Notes: a model not told the origin generated them from the sequence alone. A DNA stretch of 64,000 nt from Cephalopachus bancanus (GCA_027257055.1 JAPVLO010000039.1:6726501-6790500), one strand, 5' to 3'. Shown: positions 11,038 through 23,369, numbered from the stretch's first letter. A program made the numbers and translations.

Positions 11038-11303
11038 TTCTTTTTCTTTTTGAGTCGGGGTCTCATTCTGTTACCCAGGATCACTGCAGCCTCAAACTCC
11101 TGGGCTCATGTGATCCTTCCGTCTTAGCCTCCCAAGTATTTGGGACTACAGGTGCATATCACCATGCTGGCTAATTTTTTTTTATAGAAATGAGTCCTCA
11201 CTAGGTTGCCTAAGCTGGTTTTGAACTACTGGGCTCAAGCAATCCTCCTGCCTTGGCCCCCCCAAAGTGCTGGGATTACAGGCGTGAGCCACCACGCCCA
11301 GAC
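11038..11303 (-). repeat. Alu, old type, left arm shortened
   Basis: TTTTTGAGTCGGGGTCTCATTC to CCACGCCCAGAC; the right arm lacks the segment with GGAGTGCAGTGGC. Confidence 0.88.
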
Positions 11304-11858
11304 TTTCATACTTTGGTTCTAACTTAGATAATGCCATTATCAAAATATTCAAAGGATGATGTAAACTAATTCAGTGCATTGATTTTAACATTAACAGAAA
11401 TAACATACTCCTCTTTCAGAGGATAGCTTTGAATTGAGCACAAAAGAATCTTCCCCTCAGTTTGGTTTTGTTCTTATATTTAAAACCTGCCTGTTAGAGG
11501 CTTCAGGTGAAATAATCCTAATGGAGAAGGAAATACAGTAGATAGAGAGAGGCTGTCTGTCCCAGAAATCAGCCTGAACTGAGGAAGAACCAGTAATGAC
11601 ACAAACTATCACGGTTTCCATTTTTCTTCTGACACGTGTATCACACCTGGCCTTCCTTCCCCATTAGAGCATAGAGAAGAGCCATTTGGTGAAGGAACCG
11701 TAGGAGTCCAGAGAAATGAAACAATGACTTGACTCCAAGATAGGTGAGTATTCATTGGACAGAAATGAGATACAAAAGAAAAGAAAAATGCAGCCTTAAT
11801 TGGAGTAAAAAGCTTTGGGATTCTATTTAGTAGTTTCTATCGTCTTCCTAGTGGGTAT
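11304..11858. other. Intergenic, nothing recognised
   Basis: No repeat, RNA gene or protein-like frame seen. Confidence 0.5.
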
Positions 11859-12158
11859 TTTTTTTTAAATTTGAGTTGGAGTCTCACTCTGTTGCCCAGA
11901 CTGGAGTGCAGTGGCACGCTCCCAGCCACTGCCGCCTTGACCTGCTGGGCTCTAGGATCCTTCCGCCTCAGCCTTCCAAGTAGCTAGAACTACAGGCGTG
12001 AGCTACCACGCCCGGCTAATTTTTTCTTTTGGATTTATTGTAGAGCTGAGGTCTTGCCAAGTTGCCCAGGCGGGTCTTGAACCCGCGGGCTCGGGCGATT
12101 CACTCACCTCGGCCTCCCAAAGCCTGGGATTACAGGTTGAGCCACCGAGCCTGGCCCC
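11859..12158 (-). repeat. Alu, full length
   Basis: TTGAGTTGGAGTCTCACTC start; CTTGAACCCGCGGGC in the left arm. Confidence 0.92.
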
Positions 12159-12391
12159 TAGTGGTTTAATACAACTCTTACAACCCCCCACCCTTGATTT
12201 CTTTCTCCTTAGACAGGGTGAAATCTGTTATTTTTATTTCTTCTGTCAAGTTTTGAGATTAGGAGAGAAGATGAAGATTCTTCAAAGTGAAAGAAACTTC
12301 ATACTCTGCATTCATTTGTTGTTTCTTTAGAAAGAAATGCTCTCCATAGTTCCATTTTACAAAACAGCCTAGAAATATTAAAAAATTACTA

Positions 12392-12684
12392 GGAGCTGGG
12401 CACAATAGCTCACACCTGTAATCCTAGCACTTTGGGAAGCTGAGGCAGGAGGATCACTTGAGCCCAGGCATTCTAGATCAGCCTGGGCAACATAACAAGA
12501 CCTCGTCTCTACAAAAAAATGTTTTCAAATAATTAGCATGCACCTGTAGTCCTAGTTACTCAGGAGGCTGAGTAGGGAGGATCGCTTGAGCCCAGGAATT
12601 TGAGGCTGCAGTGAGCTGTGATTGTGTCACTGCCCTCCAGTCAGGCAACAGAGTAAGACCCCGAATCAAAAAAAAAAAAAAAAA
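12392..12684 (+). repeat. Alu, old type, full length
   Basis: GGAGCTGGGCACAATAGCTCA to an A run at 12669-12684. Confidence 0.9.
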
Positions 12685-13114
12685 TTAAGATATCACTGGG
12701 GAAAACCTCCAGATTAAAAAAATCTTGTGCATAATCAAAACACCTCTGAGAGAAACTTGAGAACTCCAACCTGGAGGAGCGCCTCGAGCTGAAACTCTGT
12801 AAGAAAAATTCAGGAAAGGTCTCACCAATGTTTCCAGGGTAGAAAATGTTGCACAGAGCACTAGAGTTCATTCCTCAGAGGAACCTCACAAGTGCCCTCC
12901 CTGCCTGTGGGAAAAACTTCCTTAGTTCAGACCTTTATAGACACGGGTGTTCCCACACAGGCAAAAGATCCTACAAATGCACTATTCTTTATGGAAAGCA
13001 ATTTGGCAGTGTGTTTTAAGAGCCTTGAATTGTTTCTCCCCTTTATCAAGCAGTTCCACATCTGAGAAACTATTCTGGGGGGAGGGGAGCTATAGCAACA
13101 ACAAAATTAAAGTC

Positions 13115-13214
13115 TTCACACACACACACACACACACACACAGTTCATTTCAGCTGGTAGGGTTAGTTGCAACCATACTACAACCTGCCTCCTCTCCTGA
13201 TGTATGCATCCATT

Positions 13215-13258
<44 letters not shown>

Positions 13259-13335
13259 CATTTCAGCTGATAGGGTTAGTTGCAACCATACTACAACCTG
13301 CCTCCTCTCCTGATGTATGCATCCATTGTACACAC
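13115..13335 (+). repeat. CA microsatellite with 113-bp tandem duplication
   Basis: Two CA runs (13117-13141 and 13216-13254) each precede the same block starting AGTTCATTTCAGCTG. The blocks begin at 13142 and 13255 and differ at one base over about 80 bp. The duplication unit therefore includes the microsatellite. Confidence 0.9.
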
Positions 13336-13648
13336 ATCAGCATCACACATATGACTGGATTTTTACAAGGTAGAGAACATTATTCATCTCTTCATCCCTT
13401 AACATGTCCTGTATATACTAAACATTAATAAATGTTTGTAACAATGAATCAATGAAGATGTGAAAAAGCTCTTGGAAACTAGGAGCATAGTTAGAACATT
13501 ACATAGATAAGTCTAGCTGTACTTCTGAGAATTTTCAAAAGATAAGGGCAAAAATTATTACCCATCTCATAAACACTATAAAGATTAAATGAAATGCATT
13601 ATATGTAGGTATAGCCCTAAGCATAATAAGTTTTTTAAAATATCACAT

Positions 13649-13905
13649 TTTTGGCCAAACTCGGTGGCTCAGCCTGTAATCCCAGCACTTTGGGAGGCTG
13701 AGGCAAGTGGATTTTCTGAGCCCGTGAGTTTGAGACCAGCCTGGGCAAGTTGGCAAGACTTTGTCTCTACAAGAAATCAAAAATTCACTGGGCATGGTAG
13801 CGTGCACCTGTAGTTCTGGCTACTTGGATTTCTGGAGCCCAGCGGCTCGACCCTGCACTCCAGCCTAGGCAACAGAGAAACTCAACTCAAATAAAATTTT
13901 TAAAA
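13649..13905 (+). repeat. Alu, right arm shortened
   Basis: TTGGCCAAACTCGGTGGCTCAGCC; part of the right arm before ACTCCAGCC is missing; AACTCAAATAAAA tail. Confidence 0.88.
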
Positions 13906-13950
13906 ATCACCTTTTCTTTTTATTCTTTGTTGTTTAATGATAAAAAGCAT

Positions 13951-14244
13951 TTAGGCCAGGCTTGGTGGCTCAGCCTGTAATCCCGCGCCTTTGTAAGGCT
14001 GAGGTGAGTGGATTGCCTGAGCCTGCGGGTTCGAGACACGCCTGGGCAGCGAGACCTCATCTCTACAAAAAAATCAAAAAATCAGCCAGGCGTGGTAGCG
14101 CATGCCTGTAATTCCGGCTACTCAGAAGGCTGAGGCGGAAGGATCGCCAGAGCCCAGCAGATCGAGGCTGCGGTGGCCAGGAACAGCCACTGCACTCCAG
14201 TCTGGGTGACAGAGTGAGACTCCAACTCTTAAAAAAAAAAAAAA
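13951..14244 (+). repeat. Alu of the 5-nt-deletion subfamily
   Basis: Has GGGCAGCGAGACC (14044-14056) in place of GGGCAACTTGGCGAGACC, plus GGTTCGAGACACGCC and TCCAACTC before the tail. Confidence 0.92.
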
Positions 14245-14414
14245 GTTTAGGGCTATGAATTTTCCTCTAAGTATAGTTTTAGTTGCATCCCATAATTTTT
14301 ATACAGAATATTCTTATGACTTCAAAATAGTTTGCCACTGCAGTTTTATTTTAGTTCCTCTTGGATCCAAGAGTTGGCCAACTAGTGAAGTTGTTCAAGA
14401 AACATCTCTCTCTC

Positions 14415-14643
14415 TCTTTTTTTTTGAGTTGGAGCTGGGCTTCGGCAATCCTTCCACTTCAGCCTTCCAAGTAGCTGGAACTACAGGCATGTGCTACCTC
14501 AACTGGCTAATTTTTGATTTATTGTAGTGATGAGGTCTCGTCAATTGTCCAGGTAGGTCTCGAACCCGCAGGCTCAGGTAATCCACTCACCTCAGCCTCC
14601 CAAAGTGCTGGGATTACAGGCTGAGCCACCAAGCCCCCCCCCC
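14415..14643 (-). repeat. Alu with internal deletion
   Basis: GAGTTGGAGCTGGGCTTCGG joins the start and middle of the right arm; the left arm is intact up to GAGCCACCAAGCCCC. Confidence 0.85.
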
Positions 14644-15032
14644 TTTTTTTACTGCATTGATTAGAAAATAAATTTTATTTTATTTCTACTTTGAAAAATT
14701 CATTTAGGTTTTCTTGTAAACTTACATTAGATAAAATTGATTAAGTATCCTAAAGAACCTAGGAAACAAGGGTTTCATAGGACACAAATCTAGAATAGTG
14801 TTGGACCTCTCAAGTACTTTTACATCTTTGAAAACATCCTTGTTGCTTCCCATTTAGCCTTCTTGGGTTTTTGTACTTCCTCTTCCCATGCTAATAGGTT
14901 TTTAAAAAAATCTGTTCTGTAGATTTTATATAGCAGTTGCTAATACCTGCCTCACTATTAAAGCTGGCAATAAGAATAGGAGGCTAAAGGACCTACAGGA
15001 AGCCTCAGCCTTTTCTCTAGCTGGGAAAGCCC
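14644..15032. other. Intergenic, nothing recognised
   Basis: AT-rich; no repeat, RNA gene or protein-like frame seen. Confidence 0.5.
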
Positions 15033-15325
15033 TTTTTTTGTGGGGGTGGGTCTCAGTCTTGTAGCCCAGGCTGGAGTGCAGTGGCAAGCTCACAGCCACT
15101 GCAGCCTCAACCTGCAGAGCTTAGGCAATCCTTTTGCCTCAGCCTTTCAAGTAGCTGGAACTACAGATGCACATCACCAAGCCTGGCTAGCTTTTGTGAT
15201 TTATTGTAGAGATGAGGTCTCACCAAGTTGCCCAGGCTGGTCTCGAACCCCTGGGCTCAGGCAATCCTCTTGCCTCAGCCTCCCAAAGTGCTGGGATTGC
15301 AGGCTGAGCCACCACACCTGGCTGA
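15033..15325 (-). repeat. Alu, full length
   Basis: TTTTTTGTGGGGGTGGGTC to CCACACCTGGCTG. Confidence 0.9.
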
Positions 15326-15985
15326 AAGTTCTCTTTTAGATGCCATGGTTGTCTGTGTTCCTAAAAGCAGAGAGAACCTGCAGGGACCAGTTTAAGACTT
15401 TTGTAATTGTAACTTTCCAGAATTCATAGGGGTAGTTTCACAGTGTGCTGAGGATGTGTCTAGGCTAAAATCAAGGAGATTAGGGAATAGACAGGTGAAT
15501 CAACTCCCAACTCGTAATATGATAGGGATGGTGAAGAGAAACACTACACTTTGCCCTCCTGCACCTGCACCCACCATGGCATTCCTGAGAGGAACCACCT
15601 TGGGGCCCTCCAGGAAATTTCATGATATTTCTAAAATGAGTACCCATGCTGAAATCTTCTCTCATTTCCAGCCTAGTAACCTGGGCTGAATAATCTCAGA
15701 AACAACTAAGGCTCAGTCTTAATCCTTGGTCCCAGTTTGCTGCTTCCCTGATCATCCCCTGTAACAGATGTGGAACAAGGTGGAAAGGCGAGCTCAGCCC
15801 TTAGACTTTCCTTAGCGTTTATAATCAGTATAACCGATCTCCAAATTAGTATTTTAACTGGGAAGCCAATCCTATCTTTCCCAGATTGCCCTGTCAGGAC
15901 TCCTCAGAGATCTAGCAAAGCCTAGACACACATTTTTTAATGCTAGTAATGTTAGGGCACAGATAGGGTGAGGGTGGATGGATGG
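15326..15985. other. Intergenic, nothing recognised
   Basis: No feature I can support between the Alu and the LTR-like stretch. Confidence 0.5.
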
Positions 15986-16560
15986 AGATGCAGCACCGCC
16001 AGAACCAGCAGCCGGGGGCACGCGCTGGCAACCCAGAGACCCGAGTAAAGCAAAGAATTGCCATACACAAAGAGGTGAAAGAAGGTAAGATTTATTTAAG
16101 AAAAGTTCGCCCCCCACAGACAGGGAACGGGCCTACACTCTAGATGAGGGCGGCCCCGTAGTCCCCTGAGTCCTGGCTTAAATCCTTTCCCCTGGAGATA
16201 TTGCAGTCAGGTAGATGTGATTGCTGTGACCTCCTAATCAACCACCTATGGATGTCTTGGAGAGGACACAGGGACCAACTAATGTCCGCCCATAGTATCA
16301 CAACCCCTAGAGAAGGGCATGACAAGGATTCTAATGTTCCTGCACCTTCCCAAATGACATTCCTTAGAGCTAATGGAGGGTGCACCTCCCTCTATCTCCT
16401 ATGCATTCCCAGTGGGCAGAAGCTTCGGGGATCCTTGGCTTCCCTGTAGATAGCGCCCAATTTACTGGAAGATTGAATCCCCACCTGCTCCCCCTCTGAG
16501 CAGTCATAACTTTTGTAGTTACAAGTTTCATGACTTTTACAATCCTTGCCCAATGCATGA
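15986..16560 (-). repeat. Probable solo LTR of an endogenous retrovirus
   Basis: On the minus strand a poly(A) signal (AATAAA, reverse of 16091-16096) is followed by CACCTCTTTGTG and CTTTGCTTTACTCGGGTCTC, an arrangement like the R-U5 part of class I LTRs, ending near GTGCTGCA at about 15990. The 5' boundary near 16545-16560 is a guess. No internal viral gene is attached, so a solo LTR is the simplest reading. Confidence 0.45.
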
Positions 16561-17540
16561 TGTCTTAGGCCTTGTAAATTCCCTTTACTCTAGGCAAGCT
16601 TGGTTGCCACTATGAGATAACCTCTGGTATTAGGAAGTCTGTTTCTGAAAAGACAAAGTTGGTAAAGTTAATTTTACCTAAAGTGTGCATTTCTCCAAAA
16701 GCATAGCTTCTACTTTCTCATCATTGTATTAAGGTTTAAATAAGATTTTAAAAAATGCATTTTCCGCTCTTGGTCTATTCTTTCAAGTACAAAATTAAAA
16801 TATCACAGAAATTGTTGTATATTTTTAATATTACATTTAACACATCTTCAACAGTCAACACAAGAACACAACTGGATTTTTTTTGGTGATAACTTCAAAA
16901 ATCTAAAACTGGAGGCCTTTCACACTAATGAGAACATACCCTAAATGGCCCTGGGAGGGGCCTCTCCATCCCAACTTTGTATTCTATAGTAACTCTTTAG
17001 CTGTCTCTCCCCAACTAGGGCCCTTTGCTAAGAGGAAGGGAGAGTGGAGCTCAGCAGCAAAGGACTTGTAGGACCTGTGTGACAGATTCACCACCAGATT
17101 GCTCACAGGTGTATGTCTACTTCTTGAACCCTGAAGGCTGGGCATGGGCCAATGCCATGGTGCCCAGCCAAGGAGCAGGTATCCCTGAGAACCCAAACAT
17201 CCTGGAACATAGCTGGGAACACAATAACCCAAGAAAAACAGTCTCATTGCACTCAGTAGGCAAAGAGGCAGAAAATTAGCTTAAAAGTGGCTTAGAGCTG
17301 GGTGGTGGGGGCAGATCTCTGGAGCTATCCTGCTGCTGCCCAGGAGTGTCCTATATGTAAGTCCTAATAAATTCATCTACTCACCAAGCTGGACTCTCAA
17401 CTCCTTCCCAATTTGGGGTAGTATTCTATATAATCTCAGGTTTTTCTTGGAATAGGCTAGAGGCTCGGGGGAAGGGAGGGTACACTTACACTGCCTTGAC
17501 CACTAGGTTAATTTTTAAATTGGTTAACTTAAAAAAAATT
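16561..17540. other. Intergenic, nothing recognised
   Basis: Several short open frames, none like a known protein and none with supporting splice sites. Confidence 0.5.
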
Positions 17541-17727
17541 CACAATGAGCGCGGTGGCTCACACCTATAATCCCAGCACTTTGGGGAGCAGCGACGAGAG
17601 GATTGCCTAAACCCACAGCTGGGTGTGGTGGTGTGCGCCTGTGATTCCAACTACTTGGAAGGCTGAGATGAAAGGATCCAGTCTGGGTAATAGAGTGAGA
17701 CTCCAACTTAAAAAAAAAAAAAAAATC
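17541..17727 (+). repeat. Alu with large internal deletion
   Basis: Begins GAGCGCGGTGGCTCACACC. The left arm stops after CCTAAACCCA and joins the right arm; a further gap precedes CAGTCTGGGTAATAGAG; A tail. Confidence 0.85.
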
Positions 17728-17779
17728 TCATACATCTGTAACAGTCAGATCTCCTGGGCTTTAAAGTATGGTCACAGAT

Positions 17780-18010
17780 TCTTTACCAATCCACCAGTCA
17801 AGAAGTGGGGTCTCTGTCCTCTCCCTTTGTATCTGACCAGCTTGTGAATGCTATTAAAGAAGTGCAGATGCTGTGTGATTTCCAAGTGAGATCATAAAAG
17901 ACCTTGCAGCTTCCATCTTGTTTGCTTCGAGAACTCAAACTGAAGTCTGACTATCCTGAGAGCATCATGCTGGAGGGGTCACATGTAGTTCTCTGATACA
18001 AAGTCAAACA
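17780..18010 (+). repeat. MLT1-like LTR fragment
   Basis: GTGATTTCCAAGTGAGATCATAAAAGACC followed by TTGCAGCTTCCATCTTG matches the 5' half of ERVL-MaLR MLT1 LTRs as I recall them, strongly diverged. The quoted stretch runs across 17876-17920. Confidence 0.5.
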
Positions 18011-18477
18011 AATAGTCATTGTAATTGATTAATTGTGGGTGGTGGTTACATAGGTATATATTATGTTGGTATATTTGAACCATTTCAGTGAAAAAAAAAG
18101 ATCTTCAAAAAAAGAAGCATAATTATTAGCAAGGATAGTTCTGGCTGTTGGTTTGAAACAGGACTCTGCCTCTTGCCTCAGGAACAAATCTTGTCCAGGA
18201 AAAGGAGGAAGAAGTTTGTAGATTCTGCTGTAGGGAAGTCAGTTGGGGGCACGAGGGTTGGGGGCTGGGGCCTTGGCCCCAAACAGTCCCCCTTTAGGTC
18301 CTGCTTGCTCCACAGTGCTGGGAGAACTCAGACCCTTGTATTATTTGTTAAGACCTTGCGGGCAGCCAGCCACTTCCACGAGCCTTCTCCTTCCTGAGGG
18401 CTCCCCTGTTTCTTCTTCCCAGAAACTCAGGCTTTGCCAAATTTCCCAAGACTCTATCCTTATATATTTCACTGTCT
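18011..18477. other. Intergenic, nothing recognised
   Basis: No supported feature. Confidence 0.5.
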
Positions 18478-18773
18478 TTTTTTGTTAATGGAGACAGAGC
18501 CTCACTCTGTTGCCCAAGCTGGAGTATAGTAGTGCAGTCGCAGTTACAGCAGCCTCAAACACCTGGGCTCAAGTAATCCTCCTGCCTCAGCCTCCCAAGT
18601 AGCAGGGACTATAGGCGCATGCCACCATACCTAGCTAAGTTTTTTATTTTTTTTAGAGATTGAGCCTCACTGTGTTGCCCAGGCTGATTTCGAACTCTGG
18701 TGCTCAAGTAATACTACCACCTTGGCCTACTGAAGTGCTGGGATTACAGGCATGAGCCCCTGCGCCTGGCTGA
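18478..18773 (-). repeat. Alu, old type
   Basis: TTTTTTTGTTAATGGAGACAG to CTGCGCCTGGCTGA. Confidence 0.9.
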
Positions 18774-19245
18774 CCCTCATGGTTCTTAAAGAGGAAGAGT
18801 GAAAAGCAAATAGTTACAATAGGGTAGGGAATATTGGTGGAACCTCAGACCTTCCCCTGGGAAGTAAGAAGACACTTTGTAGGATTTGTATTACTCCCAA
18901 AGTGCCATGTTTTCTGTCCTTAAAGCCATTTTGTTCAACAAGATCCCTGAGCAGAGGACTGGCAGGGTAAGAATCAGACTTAGCACACACCAAGGCTGCC
19001 CACAAAGAGGTATAGTTCTGGGAGCTGGGTGTAGCAAGGAGTGAAAGATGCAGGTTCTTCAATTGTCTTTAGGGGACAGGAATCAACCCTGGAAAGGAAG
19101 AAGGCAGACTTTCACCATCAGTCAAGGTAATTCCATGACCTGGTTCACATGGCCAACCAATTACTTGCCAACAGTCATTTTTGGCAGATGTGCATTAAGG
19201 AAGCACTTCCAGAAGTTGCTGGTGCTGGAAGTGTTACCCACAATC

Positions 19246-19747
19246 TAGACCAGTGGTTCTCAGCTCTGGTCAACATTAGAGTCACCTGAGGACCTTTTAA
19301 AAATCCCCATGCCTGGTTACTCTGCCCCCTAGAGCTTCTGATGTGTTTGGTCTGGGTGTCAGGACTGTTTTTTTGTTTTTGTTTTTGTTTTTGAGTTAGA
19401 GTCTCATTCTGTTGCTCAGGCTGGAGTGCAGTGGCACGCTCACGGCCACCGTAGCCTCGACCTGCTGGGCTCAAGGTGATCCGTCTGCCTCAGTCTTCCA
19501 AGTAGCTGGAACTACAGGCAGGCGCCACCACAACCGGTTTGTTATTTATTTATTTTTTATTTACTGTAGCGATGCGGTCTCTCCAAGTTGCCTAGGTTGG
19601 TCTCAAACCGGTGGACTCAAGCAATCTTCTCACCTTGGCCTCCCAAAGTGTTGGGATTATAGGCATGAGCCACCGCACCCGGCCAGTGTAATGACTTTTT
19701 AAAGTCCCCAGATGATGCTAATATGCAGCTAGAGTTGAGAACCAGTG
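19246..19747. repeat. MER5A DNA transposon, split by an Alu
   Basis: Left end GACCAGTGGTTCTCAGCTC, right end AGTTGAGAACCAGTGATC: the hAT-Charlie MER5A inverted ends. The Alu at 19368-19684 sits in the middle. Confidence 0.8.
19368..19684 (-). repeat. Alu inserted in MER5A
   Basis: TTTTTGTTTTTG tail, GAGTTAGAGTCTC, ends CCGCACCCGGCC. Confidence 0.92.
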
Positions 19748-19835
19748 ATCTATACATGTGTTAATCTGAGTAATGGCATAAGAAACTTGGAAGGAAACAA
19801 CAGGCCTGGTAGAGGATTCCCAGATAGGTGGCAAT

Positions 19836-20108
19836 TTTTTTTTTTTTTTTTGAGTTGGAGTCTCACTCTGTTGCCCATGCTGGAGGGCAGTGGCACACTC
19901 ACGGTCACCGCAGCCTCGACCTGATGGGCTCAGGTGATCCTTCCATCTCAGCCTTCCAAGTAGCTGGAACTACAGCTAATTATTTGATTTATTGTAGAGA
20001 CAAAATCTCGCCAAGTTGTCCAGGCTGGTCTTGAACCCCTGGGCTCAGGCAATCCTCTCTCAGCCTCTCAAAGTGCTGGGATTACAGGCTTGAGCCACGA
20101 TGCCCAGT
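19836..20108 (-). repeat. Alu, middle shortened
   Basis: Long T run then GAGTTGGAGTCTCACTC. The stretch between AACTACAG and CTAATTATTTG lacks the right-arm start. Confidence 0.9.
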
Positions 20109-20163
20109 GGTGGTACATTTTTAATGACTGGCAAAAGAAGTGAAAGATGGTGTGCTCTATTTC

Positions 20164-20455
20164 TTTTTTTTTTTTTTTTCTGAGTTGGAGTCTCACTTTG
20201 TCACCCAGACTGGAGTGCAGTGGCCGCTCCCAGCCACTGCAGCCTCCACCTGCTGGGCTCCGGCGATCCTTCTGCCTCAGCCTTCCGAGTAGCCGGAATT
20301 ACAGACTTGCGCTACCACGCCCGGCTGATTTTTTGATTTATTGTAGAGATGAGGTCTCACTGCCCAGGCGGGTCTTGAACCCGCGGGCTCAGGCAATCCA
20401 CTCACCTCAGCCTCCCAAAGGCGCGGGATTACAGGCTGAGCCACCAAGCCCGGCT
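20164..20455 (-). repeat. Young Alu of the 5-nt-deletion subfamily, perfect target-site duplication
   Basis: GGTCTCACTGCCCAGG at 20352-20367 marks the deletion. Flanks TGGTGTGCTCTATTTC at 20148-20163 and 20456-20471 are identical over 16 bp. Confidence 0.95.
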
Positions 20456-20532
20456 TGGTGTGCTCTATTTCAATTAAGGTTATTATAAATCATAGGTCAG
20501 GCTGGATTTCTTGTTTAAAAAGTCACTATTTT

Positions 20533-20799
20533 GGAGCTGGGTGTGGTGGCTCACACCTGTAATCCCAATACCTTGGGAGGCTGAGGCAGGAGGATTGATT
20601 GAGCCCATGAGTTCGAGACCAGCCTAGCCAACACAGAGAGACCTTGTCTCTATAAGATATCAAAAACTTAGCCGGGCATAGTCATGTGTGCTTGTAGTCC
20701 CAACTACTCGGGAGGTTGAGGAGGGAGCCCAGGAGGTTGAAGTTACAGCACACATAATAGTGCCATTGTGACACGGCGAGGCCCTAACTTTAAAAAAAG
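20533..20799 (+). repeat. Alu, right arm shortened
   Basis: GGAGCTGGGTGTGGTGGCTCA to CCCTAACTTTAAAAAAAG. Confidence 0.88.
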
Positions 20800-20804
20800 T
20801 CTCA

Positions 20805-21245
20805 GCTTTGACATTAATGAGAAGTCTGACTACCTTGAAACTGCCATGCCATGTGTTAGCCCAAGCTATCCACATGGAGTAAAACAGATGCTCAGTCATC
20901 TCCAGTTCTTTCTGCCATCCCAGCCCAAGCCTGAGTGAACAAGCAGTTCTGAACATTTCAGCCCCAGCAGACACAAAGGGAAGAAGAACCAAGTACTCTA
21001 TCTGTAAAGAGCCAGCACTATGATCTCAGGCATAAAGCCCACATCAGGCTACTCCAGCAATCTCCAGCCACTGGAGCCATCCCAGTTGAAGCTATAGTCA
21101 TTGTGGAGCAGAGATGAGTTGTCCCTGCTGTGCCCTGCTTGAAATGTGACCACCAAGTTATAAGCATAATAAAATGGCTGTTGCTTTACACTACTAAGTT
21201 TTGGGTGTTTGTTATGTAGCAACAGATAGCCAGAACAACAATAAT
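20805..21245 (+). repeat. MLT1-like LTR, 3' half
   Basis: Ends with ATAATAAAATGGCTGTTG, CACTACTAAGTTTTGGGTG and GTAGCAACAGATAGCCAG, the typical 3' end of MLT1 elements, with a poly(A) signal. Confidence 0.6.
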
Positions 21246-21454
21246 ACATGAATAAATAAATATTGTACAAGATTCAATCTGATACGCTTCACATGTCTTC
21301 ATGATATATATTTACCATGCTATACATATTTTCCAGATTTTAAAAAATTAATAGCATACCTTTGATACTTATTACGTCCAGATGAATCAGCCATTCTTAT
21401 CCTTTTTTTTTTAAGATTATAATTATTATTTTCTTTTTCTTTGTTCTCTTTCTT

Positions 21455-21755
21455 TTCTTTTTTTTCTTTTTGGAGTCAGCGTTTCATTCTGTTGTCCAAG
21501 GTAGAGTGCAGTGGCATGATCATGACTCCCACAGCCTCGACCTGCTGGGCTCAGGCAATCCTTCCACCTTAGTCTTCCAAGTAGTTAGTACTACAGGCAC
21601 ATGCTACTATGCCCAGCTACTTTCTTTTGTTTATTGTGGAGATGAGGTCTCACCAAGTTGCCCAGGCTGGTCTCAAACCTATGGACTCAAGCAATCCTCT
21701 CACCTTGGCCTCCCAAAGTGCTGAGATTATAGGCGTGAGCCACTGCTCCCAGCCC
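21455..21755 (-). repeat. Alu in L1
   Basis: TTTTTTCTTTTTGGAGTCAGC to CTGCTCCCAGCCC. Confidence 0.9.
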
Positions 21756-21965
21756 ATTCTTACTCTTAAATACTATACAGTATGCATAGTGTGGATGTAC
21801 CATAGTTGGATTGATGATCTCTCCATTTAGATTATTTTCAATATTTTTGTTTTAACAAAAAATACTTCAGTGAACATCTCAGACGTGCATATTTGTGTGC
21901 ATTTAATAATTTCTTTATGATATAATCCTAGGAATGGAGTCAACAAATCAAATGGCTTGGGCGGC

Positions 21966-22264
21966 TTTTTTTGTTTTTTTGTTTTTGAATTGGAGTCTCA
22001 CTCTGCCGTCCAGACTGGAGTGCAGTGGCTGCTCCTGGCCACTGCAGCCTCGACCTGCTGGGCTCTGGCGGTCCTTCCGCCTCAGCCTCCCAAGGAGCTG
22101 GAACTACAGGAGAGCGCTACCACACCTGGCTAATTTTTTGATTTATTGTAGAGATGAGGTCTCATCAAGTTGCCCAGGCGGGTCTCGAACCCGTGGGCTC
22201 AGGCAGTCCACTCACCTCAGCCTCCCAAGGTGCGGGATTACATGCTGAGCCACCGAGCTCAGCC
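21966..22264 (-). repeat. Alu in L1
   Basis: TTTTGAATTGGAGTCTCACTC; CTCGAACCCGTGGGC; ends CCGAGCTCAGCC, directly abutting the next Alu. Confidence 0.92.
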
Positions 22265-22562
22265 TTTTTTTTTTTTTTTTTGAGTTTGAGTTTCACTCCA
22301 TTGCCCAGGCTGGAGTGCCATGGCACACTCACGGCCACCCCAGCGTCAACCTGCTGGGCTCTAGTGATCCTTCCACCTTAGCCTTCCAAGTAGCCAAAAC
22401 TATAGGCACGTGCTACCACGCCCCGCTAATTTTTTATTTATTGTAGAGACAGGTCTCACCAAGTTGCCCAGGTGGGTCTCGAGTTCCCAGGCTCAGGCAA
22501 TCCAAATCCACTCACCTCTGCCTCCCAAGGCGCGGGATTACAGGCTGAGCCACTGAGCCCAG
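22265..22562 (-). repeat. Alu, second of an abutting pair
   Basis: T run, then GAGTTTGAGTTTCACTCC; ends CACTGAGCCCAG. Confidence 0.92.
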
Positions 22563-23369
22563 TTTTGTGCAATTTTAATTTTGAAAAATTTTGCCAAATT
22601 GCTCTTCAAAAAGGCTTTATAAATTTAACTCCTACCATGGGATATAAAAGTGCCTGTATCTCTACATGTTCAGTAAAATTGGGTTTGTCAACGTTCTAAT
22701 TTTGTGCCAATATAATGGGTCAAAAAATATATCTCCTTCTTGCTTAATCATTTATCTGATTATGTGGTGATCGAGCATTTTTTTCATGTTTAGTGACACT
22801 TTTTGTTTCTTCTGTGAATTGACTATATCTTTTGAACACGAAAACGTTGTAGAGTGCTTTCACATTCTGGGTATTACTGTGTGTACAAATATTTTCTCTG
22901 TCACCTTTAAATTACATTCATGGCCACTTGTCATACTGAAGTTTTACAATTTTCCTACCTATTTGAATTTTTAATGTCTTGCAGGTTTTTTTGGTCTTGA
23001 TTAGAAAGATTTTCCTCACTGCAAGATTATAAAAAGTTTATAGATGTTACATTTGTATTTATTTAAATTATTTGGAGTTTTTTTATATGGTATCAGACAG
23101 AAGCCTATATTTTCCAGTTGAATTGTCAACAGTCCCAAAACCATTTATAAATTCAGTCACCTTTTCTACTGGGATTTTAAATGTCTTACTTTGCATAAAG
23201 TAAGCATATATACATGCATATATTTTATGGACTTTTTTTGTTTCCATTTATTTGAATACTCTTACAAAAATATTGTTCAAATGTATTTTATTTTTGCAGT
23301 ATGTTATATCTGGTAATTATATCTCAAACTGTTGTTCTTTCTCAGTTTTCTTGGCTATGAACGTTATTC

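Noticed and set aside
13117..13335. Possible CRISPR-like repeat array
   Set aside because: Only two long units joined by CA runs in a primate genome; no regular spacers.
12947..13428. Frames with repeated THTHTH
   Set aside because: Translations of the CA microsatellite.
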